A stretch of 64,000 bases of DNA from Cruorifilaria tuberocauda (lineage: Eukaryota > Nematoda > Chromadorea > Rhabditida > Onchocercidae). The notes under the pieces were generated by a model, which did not search any database, had not been told where the DNA came from, and saw nothing but the letters and a program-made list of their open reading frames with translations. Each line of letters begins with the position of its first letter. The first letter of the stretch is position 1. Made by a program: the position numbers and the translations under genes. The stretch spans positions 153,072 to 217,071 of the forward strand of contig JABVXU010000055.1 in assembly GCA_013365365.1 (NCBI GenBank), written 5' to 3'. Below, piece after piece: positions 12,560 to 25,700 of the stretch.

Positions 12560-15500
12560 TCAATTCTGCTGAATAGTGGATGAGTCAATGCCGACAAGTG
12601 GACTCCAAATACGAATTGTACAATCATCAGAGCAGGAAACCAACTGCGGTAATCTAGGATTCCACACCACAGCATTCACACGTGCAGTATGCCCAGCTAA
12701 TTTTGCTATTAGTTCCTCGGAACTCTGCTTCCATACGTATATACATTCATCTGCAAACAAAATTCTTTTTCATTCAAAAATATTGAAATTATAAGATACA
12801 AATCAAAATCCCTAACCTCTTTTAGCAAGATCACAGTTCACGAAGAGAAAAAGTATTGTCTTTTTCCTAGTTAAAGAAAGATAGCTAATTATTAAATTTT
12901 CGCTAAATTGAGAACAACTAACTGCTGATGACTATAACATGGAACTTTCAAAATTTATCATTACACAGATTAACTATAAGTGGAATGGCTATGTAAAAAC
13001 CAATCCCACAACTATCAACGCCAATCACATATGCAAAAGAATGTTTCACGAAATGCAAGCTTATAAACTATTTATGTATTTACGTACTACAATACGTGCT
13101 CTAATATGTTTTACTAAAGTTATTGGAGGGAATCACTGAAGAAATGAATGAATACCTGTGGAGCCCGTGGCGATGTAAGATTGCTCGGGGCCACCAAAAG
13201 TAGAATGAATTATAAAATCCTGATGCGGTGCACCGATGAAAGACCTGATTAAAGTCCGCGTTCTTAAATCCCATAATCTCAAACCATGTAATTTAGTGTC
13301 AATCAAAATACGTCGCTCCGATTTGTCCACCACAAATGTTGAAATCTGACTTAGTTCCTCAATAAGCGTTATTTCGGAATCGTCGCTAAATCGATAACTA
13401 CGAATTCTGAAAATTATAAGATGCTCAGGTGAAGTTCTAAAGATCTCAAAAAGAATTACGAGTGGAAGTTGAGTCACATTAAAATTTTACAGAAACTTAA
13501 AGGTGAAGACCTGTTGTGAGTATCTGCTGCTAAAACTGATCCATTCCTGAGACACTGAACAGCTCGAATCCTATAACCCTCGAATTTGCCTTCAGATTTT
13601 ACACTATTCTTTGATAAAGTCTGAAAATGAGATATTCACAATTTCTACATAATTTATTCTAATTATTAGTTTAGGCCATATTTGCAAGATTTAAAACAGC
13701 GACAGGAAAAATGAATGACAATATTTTCTTGATTGAACCTCGGATTCATTTAAAATTAAAAATTAGGATCAAAATATCCAGAACGATTCCAAACAACAAT
13801 GTTAACAAACCACAAAAACATACATATAGACAAAAATGTCCCATTTGGTCAGCGCAAACAAGTCTATAACCGAATGACGAGTTCGGAACAAATGACATAA
13901 CAGTGCTATCGTTCGCTCTGTTTTCGATAATACAAAATGTGCTGCCACTATGCACATCGTAAACATGAACATCTGCCAGGTGACCCTCCGCAGCGCTTAC
14001 TGCTAACAGGACACCATCATCACTCCAAGTTAATAAAGACGAACTATTTCTTCCTGAATTTGTAAAAAGTAGCTATAGCGAAATAATGGGTGCTTACAAA
14101 GAGAGAATTTAATAACCGCACAAATATAAAATCATAAAAACTCCTCAAGCAGTTTTATTATTTCCAGAGTTCTATTAAGCAGCATTAGGGGCCACCATAA
14201 GACTTCATAGCTTTGTGAAGGTAAGAAATACTGCCATACAATTTATGAAATTAATGAACAGGACATGAATAGAAAGGTTCCAAAAGAGGCAACACCATAC
14301 CAGTAAGTTCTTTATATGGTTCGACAGTAACTTCATTGATTACTTTCCAGATGTGTGCTGCTCCGGATCTGCTACCTGTTGCTAAGTATTTCCCACAACG
14401 TGAAAATGCTGCACACCAAACCTCATCCGTATGTTTTGTTAATACCTGAAAACATAAAGCAACAAAAAGGGAAGAATTGTAGATCAGATAGTTCTTCCAT
14501 CATAACTATATGATGCTGAAATTCAACTGAAAAATACTGTAGAGTTCTTAATATTAATTCAACGTGTCAAAGAGATCGATTTATGATGAACAGTAGATAT
14601 AATTCATATAGTTAATTCTTGAAAACAAATATAATAGGAAAGGCTGTACCTGCGAAGTAAACATGGGGAAATGATCCCAATCACACTGATGGTCTTCCAA
14701 AATATAATCCGGGGAGACGTCGAAATCTTCCCTGACATGGAGATAACATTCGCGACACTGCATCTTCCAGGCTACAATATTTAATGAAAATTTGATGAAT
14801 AAGTCATCGTGAAAGCATTTGAAAAAAACAAACTAAATCAAGTTGGATGCAATAGCCTGCGAGATGCAGTGTCGCATAATAAATAAAGTTGTATAATAAA
14901 AAAATAAATAATAGGGAAGGACAATAAAACAAAAATCAACTAACGTGAAAATAATCAGTAGAGTTATGAAATTCATATGGGGATGCTCAATTTCAAATAT
15001 GACCAAAGACAATAAATTCAGCAGTTAGAAATAAAAAAGAAATGAGGAAAAATAGGCACATTATTTACATTGCATGAGCAGTTTCTCCAGCCTATTACAA
15101 GGCAGCATGACTGTTGTGGGCAGCAACTGTTGGATTTCAGCTACTAATACATTTCTTTCGCGTTCAGTGCGATGTGCTCCCGTTTTTGCACATACGTCCA
15201 CACTCTAAATCATAATTAGCTAATAGATAGCTTTTGTATGATAGATGTTTAATTGAAGAGGCATGCTCTCGATCCTGTATTTCTACAATCGTTGAAAGAT
15301 TAAATGTGATATGACTTGAAGAATAGAGTTTCCCAACACCCAGTGAGAAATGTAATCAATAAGAAACTGAAGAAAAGTAAGAAAATTATCGTTTAAAAGA
15401 AAAACAGTTCATAGTATCACAGATACTAAAGTATTTAAATAATTCATAACATCAGATTTACCTTTGGATCAACATATAACAGTGTTGCAAGAAAATTTCG

Positions 15501-18500
15501 ACGATCAAAAAATGCAGGATCTGAAGGAAAATCTACTGTCAGCAAACTGAGCGCTTCTAGAACCTGAAATGATTTCTTGATCGAAATTGGCAAACCTTTG
15601 CGTATTCACATACTAAAGCATCAAATATATCCGTTTTTGATATATGATTCGTTACAATATAAAATAATTCCTTAATGTATTTGTTAGAAAATAACCAAAT
15701 ATAAATTTCGAATTCGTATCAAAAGTTACCCTTTCCTTGCCTAGCAAATCAACGAATTTTTCTTCGTACAATTTCTCACGGATGCGCAATAAATTCAGAT
15801 TGGCAACAAATGGCGACATCTTATCCACGATACCAAGTGCATGATCCCATTCACCTGCCATGATATATTCACGTAAACGTACTGCTAGAGTATCTTCAAG
15901 ACGACATCCACTTTCCGCAAATAGCGTCGCCACGGTTTCCCTCAAATTACCGATTTGGCAACAAAATCTATCAATAAAACAAAGATAAAGATAATATCTG
16001 ATTACATAACTGAAATGAAATGCATGCTTCACAACATACTGTAATCCAAGATTTTTGAGATACTGGCCGATGATTCGAATTGTATTCACTTCTGCGGCAC
16101 CAAGCGGAGGAGGTGAAATCGGAGTTGAAACGAGACTCGTATCGGCGACATTTGGAGATCGACATAACTGACTTTTCGATGTTTGCAAGGTTTCCTTAAA
16201 ATTACGAACATTTCAAGATGAAAAACAGATCATAAATGATTAATAAAAGTGACCAACTTGAATTACTTTGTTAGACAAGTTCCAAACCAATTTTATAAAA
16301 GAAACGAATAAATCATACTTTTATGCGTTGCCCAACAGATTTTGGAGGTGATTGCTGCTGTGTCTGAACTCCTGCAGCTTGCATGCTCCTGAAAGAAAAA
16401 GACACGACTCACCTTCTAAAAAATTCAATTACAGCCTCTCTCTCTCCCCCAACCTCTTTCTTCTCGTTAGAAGTTGAGATATCTGGGGAAGTCCAGCGAC
16501 AAGATAGAGATTCGTAAACACTAAATACAATATCCAGACTTTAACAAAATATTTTACCTAGGTTTCTTCGCAGGTGGACCTTGGTCTGCGGCGTCAGCCA
16601 GCGAGTATTCCACACCACGCTCCACAGTGCCCGTAGATGAGGACGAAAGCCTCAATTCTTCACTCTGAAATAAATTCCTCATTAACTACTACTTCAGTGA
16701 CCAATGGAATATCAATTATTACACATAAATCGAAATGTACTGTCTAAACTATTGCAAATGCATATATCTGCGCATAAAAAGTCGTAAATTGATTAACAAA
16801 ATCATCCACGACTAATAAAATATGACGCCGAAGAAATCAGAAAAGTTTTCCAATACGCAATTGTCCGATGCCTTATTCATTACGATGTTAAAATTAATGG
16901 ATTTTATCAAATTATTGGATCGGCCACTAATCAGAAATGTATACATGAATAATAATTACCACTGCGAACTAGGTTACTGTGGAGTTATACGAAGGTTCAG
17001 TAGACGGACTGGATTAGCTGCATGCAACGAATTACAAAATGCAAAGACGAGCGAATAATAAATTACCTAAAGTAGAGCAGTCTACTCAGTTACATACATA
17101 TGTTACTTAAAATACCCTTCATTGATCCCATTTAGTGATTCGTGCTTCCGATATAATATGTTATCCACATTCTCCTACGCCTTTGTATAATTCTATATAT
17201 TATCCGCCAGAGTAATAATATAAAGATTTTATCGATAGGCTTATTTTTGATCCGACAAGTTGTAACTAATGAGAAATGCAAGTGTAAATGGCAATACACC
17301 AAAGGGAATAATGCTAGGATTTTTACTGTCGGACACTTTCATTAATGACGTGGATAGGGTTCAATATCGATTTATTTCTACAATCATTCTACAGTTAGGT
17401 TTCCCGATCTGTAACATTAAGAATAATTATACCAACCACCCGAACTCTATTTTGACCGACTTATTGTTTCCCTGAAGAGAAATGATTGATTTCAAATTAT
17501 AGAGCTATTTTTCATGAAGTTCCCTTGGAGCCGGAAAAGGCGCGAAGGGCAGTTGAGCAAATCTTGCACGTTTGACTGACCAGTCAATTTCTATAACTGT
17601 TCTCCCGCAAAACAACAAAAAGGTTTTAGTAAAAAATAGCAAAAAAGTTCTAATCATCTAATCCGGAACATAAGCATTAGGTGACAAAGAAGACTAGGGT
17701 AAATCACGAAGGCTCAAAAACATATATGAAATGATTCTGGGATAAGAGCGCACTACGCGAAATGGAGAATGATTCTAAAATGTGAATCCATACAATTAGT
17801 TTCAACAAACTTCGACTGTTACAGTTCACACAACCATTTAAAATCCATGCCATTAAAATTGACTTGTTTAGACAAATCCGCAAAATAACAATACGCCGGT
17901 TGAAAATTAATCCCTATGGAATATATAAGCCGTCAATCAAATGGCACGAAATTCTCAATAAAGCATTATACCTCAGAGTGATTAGTGATTGATCCACTTT
18001 CAATACAAATACACATCCTAGCGGCCACGTCTCTATTCGCTTGTAACACATGTAGTTAGCCTATCCAGTCATACGCTCCCTTATTTATTCCTCTATCCAA
18101 ATTACATAGCTGGAGCTAATCCGCTTTACAAAATCAACACCCACGATTTCAGGCACTGAAGAAATCGTAAACACCGCGTAGAGCGCAGTGATGCGTCCTA
18201 AGAATGCGTTAAATATTCGCTTCTCTTACCCTCTCTACCTATCCCTTATTGTCTCATAAGTGTGTACATGTGTGTATGATGTATATATGTGTGTGCATGG
18301 GTGTGTGCGTGTGTGTATGTGTATGTGTGTATATCCATTTGTCTATTTGCGTATGTGGTTTGTGTGTGTGTGCTGCATTTCCCAGTGATGCGGGTGTTTG
18401 CCGATGTAGAGATCTATAGGTCTGTGTGTGTATGTGTATAGTTAAGAGCAGGGGAAAGAAAGCAAAAGGAAGAGCAGTGGAAACATACGTGTTCTGTTTG

Positions 18501-18784
18501 TAAGACCGGGGAGAAGTGTTGACGGTACTGGCGCTGATATATTGATGTGCTGCTCTCGGATCGGTTGATACTATCGTCGTAAGTTCGTTTGTTGTCGCCA
18601 TGGTACTTCATTTCTTCTGCATCGTTCCTGTACCGTCCAGTGTTGAAATGCGATAGTGTCGTTGCAAGTTCCGCTGCTGGACATGATAGAAATACTGGTT
18701 CCGACGCTAATGTTGGTGATACATTGAGGATGTTGTTCAAATTGGGCCTTCTGCGGATCGTCGTATTATCACCATCAGCTTGAC

Positions 18785-18834
<50 letters not shown>

Positions 18835-19328
18835 AATGATGATGATGATGATGATGATTCGTAGATGGTATAACTGGAATCAATCGTATCACTCTCATCA
18901 CCACTCTCATCTTTGCTATCATCATCTTTGCTATCATCATTGCTACCATCATCTTTGCTATCATCATCTTTGCTATCATCATCTTTGCTATCATCATCTT
19001 TGCTATCATCATCTTTGCCATCATCATTGCTATTAGTGCTATCATCAAAGCTATCATTAATGATATTATCAAGGGCATCATCAATGATATCACCAATGAT
19101 ATCATCACTGCCATAACTGCTATCATCACTGCTATCATCATTATCACCATTATTACCATTATCACGATCATCAGTATCATGAAGACCGTTGCCATTATCA
19201 TTATAATCCTCAGTATTAGCTTCAGCACCATTATTATCTGCAGTGATTTCTCGCTCAGGCGTGGAGTGTATTGACGACGAGTCGGATTCATCACCAAAAA
19301 GGCAGAGTAATCGCTTTCTTCTTTGCAT
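12560..19328 (-). CDS. WDR26: WDR26/Gid7-like LisH-CTLH-WD40 protein, about 889 aa, 13 exons
   Basis: Homologue of WDR26 (yeast Gid7), a scaffold and substrate-recruiting subunit of the GID/CTLH ubiquitin ligase. Exons from the 5' end: 19328-18489, 16664-16558, 16388-16319, 16194-16040, 15940-15730, 15563-15462, 15204-15069, 14771-14650, 14445-14301, 14053-13824, 13620-13511, 13406-13156, 12750-12560; 2670 nt in frame. LisH motif near 375-402 (TIRIIGQYLKNLGLQ), CTLH helices after it (LREYIMAGEWDHAL), then LLPTTVMLPCNRLEKLL and WD repeats such as LTKHTDEVWCAAFSRCGKYL and GHTARVNAVVWNP. The first 280 residues come from one acidic, Ser-rich exon built on trinucleotide repeats. That exon joins in phase through a CAC|GTATGT donor and a 1.8 kb intron, but this link is inferred. 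The LisH to WD part is secure. The 15940 acceptor (TTTGAG) is atypical. Confidence 0.88.
16665..18488 (-). other. WDR26 intron 1 with TG-rich tract
   Basis: The intron between the acidic first exon and the conserved body of WDR26. Open frames at 16822-17058 and 17269-17475 on the plus strand look random. A (TG/CA)-rich microsatellite fills 18260-18440. An alternative promoter could lie here, but no exon with its own ATG leading into exon 2 was found. Confidence 0.45.
18260..18440. repeat. TG-rich microsatellite tract
   Basis: An interrupted (TG)n/(TGTA)n tract with runs such as GTGTGTATGTGTATGTGTG. Its minus-strand translations (His/Thr alternation) are artefacts of the repeat. Confidence 0.8.
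18785..18860. repeat. (GAT)n trinucleotide tract coding poly-Ser
   Basis: A nearly pure GAT/TGA/ATG array on the plus strand. In the WDR26 frame on the minus strand it is read as TCA and codes a poly-serine run with single Leu and Pro interruptions. The plus-strand poly-Met and other-frame poly-His readings are shadows. Confidence 0.85.
18910..19045 (-). repeat. 15-bp tandem repeat coding KDDDS units
   Basis: Tandem copies of a 15-base unit (TTTGCTATCATCATC on the plus strand) encode about six KDDDS pentapeptides on the minus strand, with a few degenerate units (KDDGSND). It lies in the first exon of the WDR26 homologue and makes a highly acidic, probably disordered and length-variable segment. 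Confidence 0.85.
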
Positions 19329-19333
19329 TTGGT

Positions 19334-19335
19334 CT
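19334..19335 (-). other. Candidate spliced-leader acceptor of WDR26
   Basis: On the minus strand TATATTTCAG is followed by five bases and then the ATG at 19328. A U-rich acceptor this close to the start codon fits nematode trans-splicing; a 5'UTR intron is the alternative. Confidence 0.45.
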
Positions 19336-20157
19336 GAAATATAACGTTTGTTGTTACAAATCTGTTCAAAACGATAGAAACGCGCGGAAATAGATACATG
19401 TTAGCAGTCCGTATGTAAATTATTTATTGTGTTCAAAGATCGTATGATTTTCGTCGAAATAAAACGGAGAAATTTAGCTAAACAAGTGGGACATTGTTTT
19501 TCAGACGTGTCCTATTTTCTGTTTCTAAGTGACATAACTAGTCTCAGTTACATGGTCAGTGGTCAGAATTATAGGGATGCTAGAGACTATGTTGACTGGT
19601 GATCAATTGCTTACGGGAAGGTTCACGACAAGCAGTTACTAATACCCGCACGCGCTATAAAGACTTTAACATGAGTCCGAAATATATTTAAATCCACTTT
19701 TTGAAATAATTTTCCCTCTTCCCGTGCTTTAATGCCTGAGTGGAGCTTACTACCGAGAAGTGTTTGAAATTAAAGAGAAGTAGAAGTAAAATATGATGCA
19801 ACATGAATAACAAGTTATGAGGACAAGATATAACAAGAATATGAAATAATAATTGTTAGTAAACGAAACGTGCTCTTGTTCTTCAGAACTACTAACACGT
19901 AAATTTCTAAAGCCGTGATTCAAAAAAAGGAGATAGCTACTTGAGTTGCACGTAATTAATAATTCAAGAAGAAAGCAACATGCTCAACAGAAGAACTGAT
20001 TAAGTGAGAGATGAATAAAAACATAAATGGAGCATAGATGTAGAAGAAAAGAACAATGAAAGAGAGAAGTAGGATAGATGCTTCATTTTAGAAGCACCGA
20101 AGCACCGAACTTCTTGAAGGATCAAAGTTGGTTATCCTAAATAAAGAACAGGAAGAG

Positions 20158-20190
20158 CGGGAGGAGGAGGAGGAGGAGGAAGAGGAGAAA
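20158..20190. repeat. (GGA)n purine tract
   Basis: A short run of GGA/GAA triplets (GGGAGGAGGAGGAGG and onward) in non-coding sequence. Confidence 0.8.
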
Positions 20191-21935
20191 GTTCATCTGA
20201 ATGGCTCGCTCATCCCGAATGATTATCTTGGAACACTGCCATTCAGTGCGTTGTAATACTTGTCACACTATTACTAATGTATATGCATGCATATACGTGC
20301 AACTATACTACTCTCGAATGATTTTAGCGTCTTCTACGAAGACATAAATTATGAAGGTATCAAGCTTCCTATCTATATGTAAGTAATGATAGTAATGATA
20401 ATAAAAAAGAAATAAATTCAGAGAATCAATCGTTTATGTTACAAAAGAAATCACAAATAACCATTTATCTGATAATTAAACAAGTTTTCTCGTTATCATT
20501 GCCATCGCTTCGGGAATGAACTTAAGGGAGTAATCTAGCTATCTCTTTGACCGCTTACTTCACTTACCATCATCCAAAATCAACTAAATTTTATGAGAAA
20601 TACAAACAGTGCTTTGATCGCAATTGGTTTTGGACATGATAAACGTGAAACAATGCTTTTGTGAATCATAACTCGTCTACTCTATTGGAATTTATATCAT
20701 ACAAGCTCTTTCTCTAATCGATAATTTTTTCTCTAATCAAAATGAAAGGCTTAGATCAAATCTTTTCATGTACTTCACACGTATCTGCTAAATAACTGAT
20801 ACCAAAATAAGGATGTAAATATTTTCTGAAGAAATTCCAAGGAAAACCAGAAGATCAACAGCGAAAGAAGTCGAAAAGGTTATGAGTTTAACTTATTGAA
20901 TGCGCTACAATATCACGGCCCACTGACCCACATGAACGCGAAGCTAGGCGTGCCATTTTCAGAGTTTTCGTAAGAACTTTTTTTGAGCTGATCAACTTTG
21001 ACTCCTTGACCTTTAATGTCTATAGAGAAGTCATCAGTGAACTCAAAGTTGTTCCCTTCAATATTATAATCTCTCTATTAAATAACGTCTAAAATAATTG
21101 ACCTCGCTAATTAATATCCCAAGAGTTATGTAAAAGATCAATTAATGATAAATAAGTGAAAACATTACAAATGAACGATTGGCACATATGAATGATAAAA
21201 TCCGTTCGTTGCTGCCCCTTACAGTGCCAATGACCTTCTTGACTAATCACTGAACGCACCGTCTGGACAGTAAGGATATAACTACTATCACTGCGAACTC
21301 AACAATCCGTAACAGAATGTCTGTTTGAACATGCATCAATTTGAAGAAAAACTACTCATCTTTATCAAAGATTCTATTATAATCTATCATATTTGATAGA
21401 ATTCTTACAGTATGATTCCTACTACTACTGGATATCAAAAAAGTTTGACAACTTATCAATTTATCAGCAATCGCTTAAGACCACACAGGAATATACGAAT
21501 GCCAAAAGTGAGAGAGAAGTGCAGACCGTCACTTGTGGTAGCAAAAATGAAAATGACTCCTTCTTCCATCGAGATGAAGTTATCTGTGTTGAAAAATTTG
21601 CATACAAAGGATTGTCTGTCTCACTGACCAAAAAAAAGAAATATGTGAGGACTATGATGACGTGGCATATGAATAAAGGAAGAGGAAGAGTTCCCACGCA
21701 AGCTTCCTATGCATCGATATCGTTTATACTATTCTGTTCCTACTTACTGCTCGTCTTTTCTGGAAATTTTTATGACGTGTTCTTTTGACGTTGAGCTTCA
21801 TCACTTCCATCAACTTCTTTTTTACTCTTCCAGTCTGTTTTCCTCAAGTTTTCTTTTTGTTTTTTTGTATTCCTATCCAAATGGATGTATTTCATTGCCA
21901 TAGTGTTCCGTTAATATAAAATGCCTTCCTTAGAA

Positions 21936-22150
21936 TGTTTTCCGGGATACTATGGAACATTGCAATTCGGGTAAAGATTTGAACAGGAATGCAGTTCGGC
22001 TCATCATCCTGAAGGAATGGGTAACCGGACGGATTTTAGGAAGTCGGAATCCTTAGGATCTTACACGAGATTTTTCAGGATGTTATAGGACGTTATAATT
22101 CGGGGTAAAGATTCGATAGGAATGCAGTCCAGCTCATCAACCAGAGGGGA
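21936..22150. repeat. Diverged direct repeat, about 85-bp units
   Basis: Two copies, about 21936-22015 and 22068-22150, share GGGTAAAGATT, AGGAATGCAGT and GCTCATCA in the same order and spacing, with scattered substitutions. Function unknown; possibly an old tandem duplication or part of a dispersed repeat. Confidence 0.55.
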
Positions 22151-22698
22151 CAGAGAATTGGCAAAGGTATTAAACATTACGGGGAAGGCATAACTTTCGC
22201 ATAGCAGCATGGAAACACTCTTCAGAAACAAGCCGAAGAAATTGGTATTGCAATATGAACCGAAGCCTATCGAATAGAAGCACACCGTGATCTCTGTATA
22301 TAGTTAACTTTTTTCAATCTCTAGTTCTATTTTCTGTAATGTTTCATATCAATTTTTTTTCATCTCTCTGAAGTTAATGTTATGTGTTCTTTCTGCCATA
22401 TAACATAGGCAGTTCTAAAGGCAGCTTTTTGGAAAGATCTATCAATGTTCGTGCAACTTCTCGACTTCCGAGTAATCACGATAGATTCGAGCACTGCTAA
22501 CGTTACTAGTTATTAGCAACGATAAAAATTTCTCATTATACTGTTGCTCTTGTCAGGTTAAGATTACAGCAGGTAAGAATTTTGAGAGAAACATTATTCA
22601 CTTGGACTTTTTTGCATCATTGACGCGGTATTTACACGTCTTTTATGCTAAAATTGATTTTTGTAAGAACAAAACATTAAAACCACGAAATGATTTAC

Positions 22699-22700
22699 AG
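22699..22700 (+). other. Candidate spliced-leader acceptor of the M3-peptidase gene
   Basis: TGATTTACAG is followed by GA and then the ATG at 22703, a two-base leader. This is too short for an ordinary 5'UTR unless an upstream exon or spliced leader is joined here. Confidence 0.5.
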
Positions 22701-22702
22701 GA

Positions 22703-25700
22703 ATGGTATCAGTCGTTGCTAGAAGGTCGGCTTGGTTTGGTCGTGTCTTGTCGAAAGAAGCAACCATACTGGAACCATCGACTAGCTGTGGTTCGATGTT
22801 CTTTGGCTCAAGGCGAGCAATTTCATTATCAAATACTGATCGACATGCTGGTTATTATGCCCTGTACGTTCGTTTTACTTTGACCATGATGTTTATTTTT
22901 TTTCCTTTTTAAAATTAACCAATCAATAATGTGTTGATCTGTTGCGGTTTTATCTCTTCAAATGAGGAACATGACGTCTGATAGTTTATTATTGTCACAG
23001 ATTTCCTGTTGTGCCAAATGCTACACCCGAGAATAACAGATTTGTGGCTAATATTTGCAACGCAGAAGATTGGCCAGCTCTTTGCAGCCCACGTAAGTTT
23101 TTGCGCTGTGTCGACTACTTCGAATATGATGCTTTTGTGCCGGTTCAGTTGAACTGACACAGTTGGTTCCATTTTCCCTGGTTTGATGGTTTTGTAATGC
23201 TGCCTTTTTTGTCTTAATCAGTGCTTTTTACTCCCCTATTGAGTGCTGCAAGATCCATGAAAATCTCGCTAAACATTTTCTGAATAATTTCAAGTTTTAG
23301 CGAAGGAAATGTATGAAGGAACAGTTCGGTTGTTGTTGGAGTATGGAGCTACACTGCATGAGCATATGAAAGTATTAGAAGGAAGTAAGCTAGACTTTTT
23401 CATTTGTTATTGCATTTATGAATAGTTTAAAAATAATCATCTTTCTATGTCTTTTCTTCAGTAAAAATTTCATGACATGTTGGTTGAGTAAATAGGACGT
23501 AAATATATGGTGATAGTGTCATGTTTCAGTACAGCCGGAAGATCTAACTTTTGAAAATGTTATTGAACCATTTATTGGTGAAGAAGAACAAGTCTTGTAT
23601 GCTTTTCATACGCTTTGGACTAGAATGATCACAGACTGGCCAATTTCGAGTGAATTATATGCTGATTTTATGAAAGTAAGTTACACTGTTTCTATTTTAT
23701 ATGTCTTTGAATTAGAATTCGGCTGGTTGGATTAGGAATTTAGTGGAGACTTCGTCATCTTGATACTTGAGTTCGTTTACTCCTTTACTGTGATTGTTCT
23801 TCTGAAACCAGTGTTTTACAGATGCATATTTTTTTTAACCATCCTTTTTTCTCTCTTTTGTATTATAGCTTGTCGGGAAAGACTTTTGTACTTGGAAAAA
23901 ATTTTTGGTGCAGTTAATTATAGATTCATGAATTAGCCATCAACGAAGTTTCTGCGAAATGGAAATATGATGTTTTTTTTAAAGCTATTAAGGTTAGCAT
24001 TATCTCCCCTGACATTTTGCTTCAAGTAAACTCTAATTTTCAGTTATTTTAACACGAAACATTTCATTTATTTTTCATAGGTGCGGCGCTAAAAAACATG
24101 CAATATTAAAATAATACTGTCTGCGTTTTCTCAAACTTTTTAATCCCAATGAGATTTCGTATTATTTAAAGAATCATATTTTACTGAGTAATACCTGCGT
24201 CCGGCAATATTGAATTGAGATTTCTACGAGTGAAAAATGTCGATGCTTCCTTAAGATGAGGAATTGTAGACACTCTGTGAAAGAAATGAAGCCACAGAAA
24301 AATGGAAGCGAAAGCTTGCTGATTTCTATTACCTACAAATGAAGTCAACAGCTATGGGCGAAACTTCGAAAAAACATGAACAGTTCACAGGACACGATAG
24401 TTTTGTCGAGCATTATGTACTTAAATATAGGTATACATGAGGCATTTCTTAGCTTGCAACTGATTGGAATTTTTGAACTTGTAGCAACTTGTGCATTATG
24501 TGATGAAAGCAGTTGTAGTTAGATCTTGCCCAGACAGGTGGACATTTTTATGAACTTGATAGTTTGGCAGCTTTCATGGTTAAATCGTTATGATCCCTCA
24601 TCTGTGATGTATTGTTCCTTTAGAATTCCCCTGTTTAGAATGACATTGCGAAATTCAGAAGATATGGAGATTATTCAAGTTACAGATCGAGCAGTGTTCA
24701 AGGATGCGCCTCCTGAAGTGCTCAGAACGCTTGCATCAAACAAGTATTTTAATTATTTTTTTTACTGACATTTATCACTGCAAAAAAATATTCGGTCACC
24801 TAATGAAATTACATGATGGATTTTGTAGAACGAAATACGAAGAGGGACCCTGGATTGTTACTGTAACAGCGAGATCTGTAAAGCCATTATTGACTTACAG
24901 TTCTGATAAGGTCATTCGTGCAACTGTTTGGGATAAATGGATTTCTCGCGCTACAAAACCGCATACTTTAGCAAAAGTTACAAGTAATTCAAGAACAATT
25001 GAAACGATCAGGAAACATCAGTAAGTTATTGAGGAAAGTTGCTTTATGGATATTACAAGTAACGTCAATTACTTCTCAATAAAGGCTTTACAGTTAGATG
25101 CCAGATCTTTACTTGTGTTTTGGTAAGTTAAGCTTAAGATTAGTCAGCTGAAAAGCATGATAAAAAAGTTGATGTAGTGTTATTCAAGAAACAGATGTGT
25201 TCTTATTTCTCTTTGATAATTATAGTACAGCTTAATTGTTTTTTATAGAATACTTCGACATATATAATATTTTTTAGAGGAAAGAAAGCTGCATTGCTTG
25301 GATTTGCTACATATGCTGAATATAGATTGGCTTACAAAATGGCAGAATCGCCAAAAATTGTGCGAAAATTTACGAAAGCGTTAGTCAATTTCATTTACGA
25401 CTGTATTCGAATCATTACAGATACCATGCTGTGTGAAAACTTGATGATTTAATCAGAACATGTCCAAACAGCATACTGAAGAAATATTTTTATACTATGA
25501 AGTACAAAGTCATGGTGACTATTATGTTTGAAATACAACATTTCTAGATCCGCTTCACTTTCCAAGAACATGTGATTGTGATTTCCCTTAAACGATAACG
25601 TGGCTAGTTCTTGAATTGGAAAACGTATTTTTTTTAGCTTAGCAAGGAGAATGCGGCCATTATTCGATGATCGGATGGAAGCTTGGTCTGATTTCGCTGC

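Larger units (their letters stand above)
19336..22698. other. Intergenic region between divergent WDR26 and M3-peptidase genes
   Basis: Holds a (GGA)n-like purine tract at 20158-20190 and a diverged direct repeat at 21936-22150 (listed separately). The longest open frame, 21393-21788 plus, overlaps open frames in other phases and has no recognisable domain. Otherwise nothing was seen; the promoters of both genes must lie here. Confidence 0.5.

Noticed and set aside
16822..17475. Two plus-strand frames inside WDR26 intron 1
   Set aside because: No family match, no splice signals, and they sit in a long intron on the other strand.
18737..19399. Poly-Met, poly-His and Leu/Ser frames over the trinucleotide repeat
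   Set aside because: These are alternate-frame readings of the (GAT)n and 15-bp arrays; only the WDR26 frame has flanking splice signals and a start after an acceptor.
21393..21788. 131-codon plus-strand frame
   Set aside because: Starts at a non-ATG codon, overlaps open frames in two other phases, lacks a domain, and its end is hydrophobic by composition.
23871..23938. Alternative exon of the M3 homologue starting at 23871 (ACRERLLYLEK-like reading)
   Set aside because: It does not match the splice phase of the preceding exon, whereas the overlapping 23924-23992 exon does and aligns with the family.
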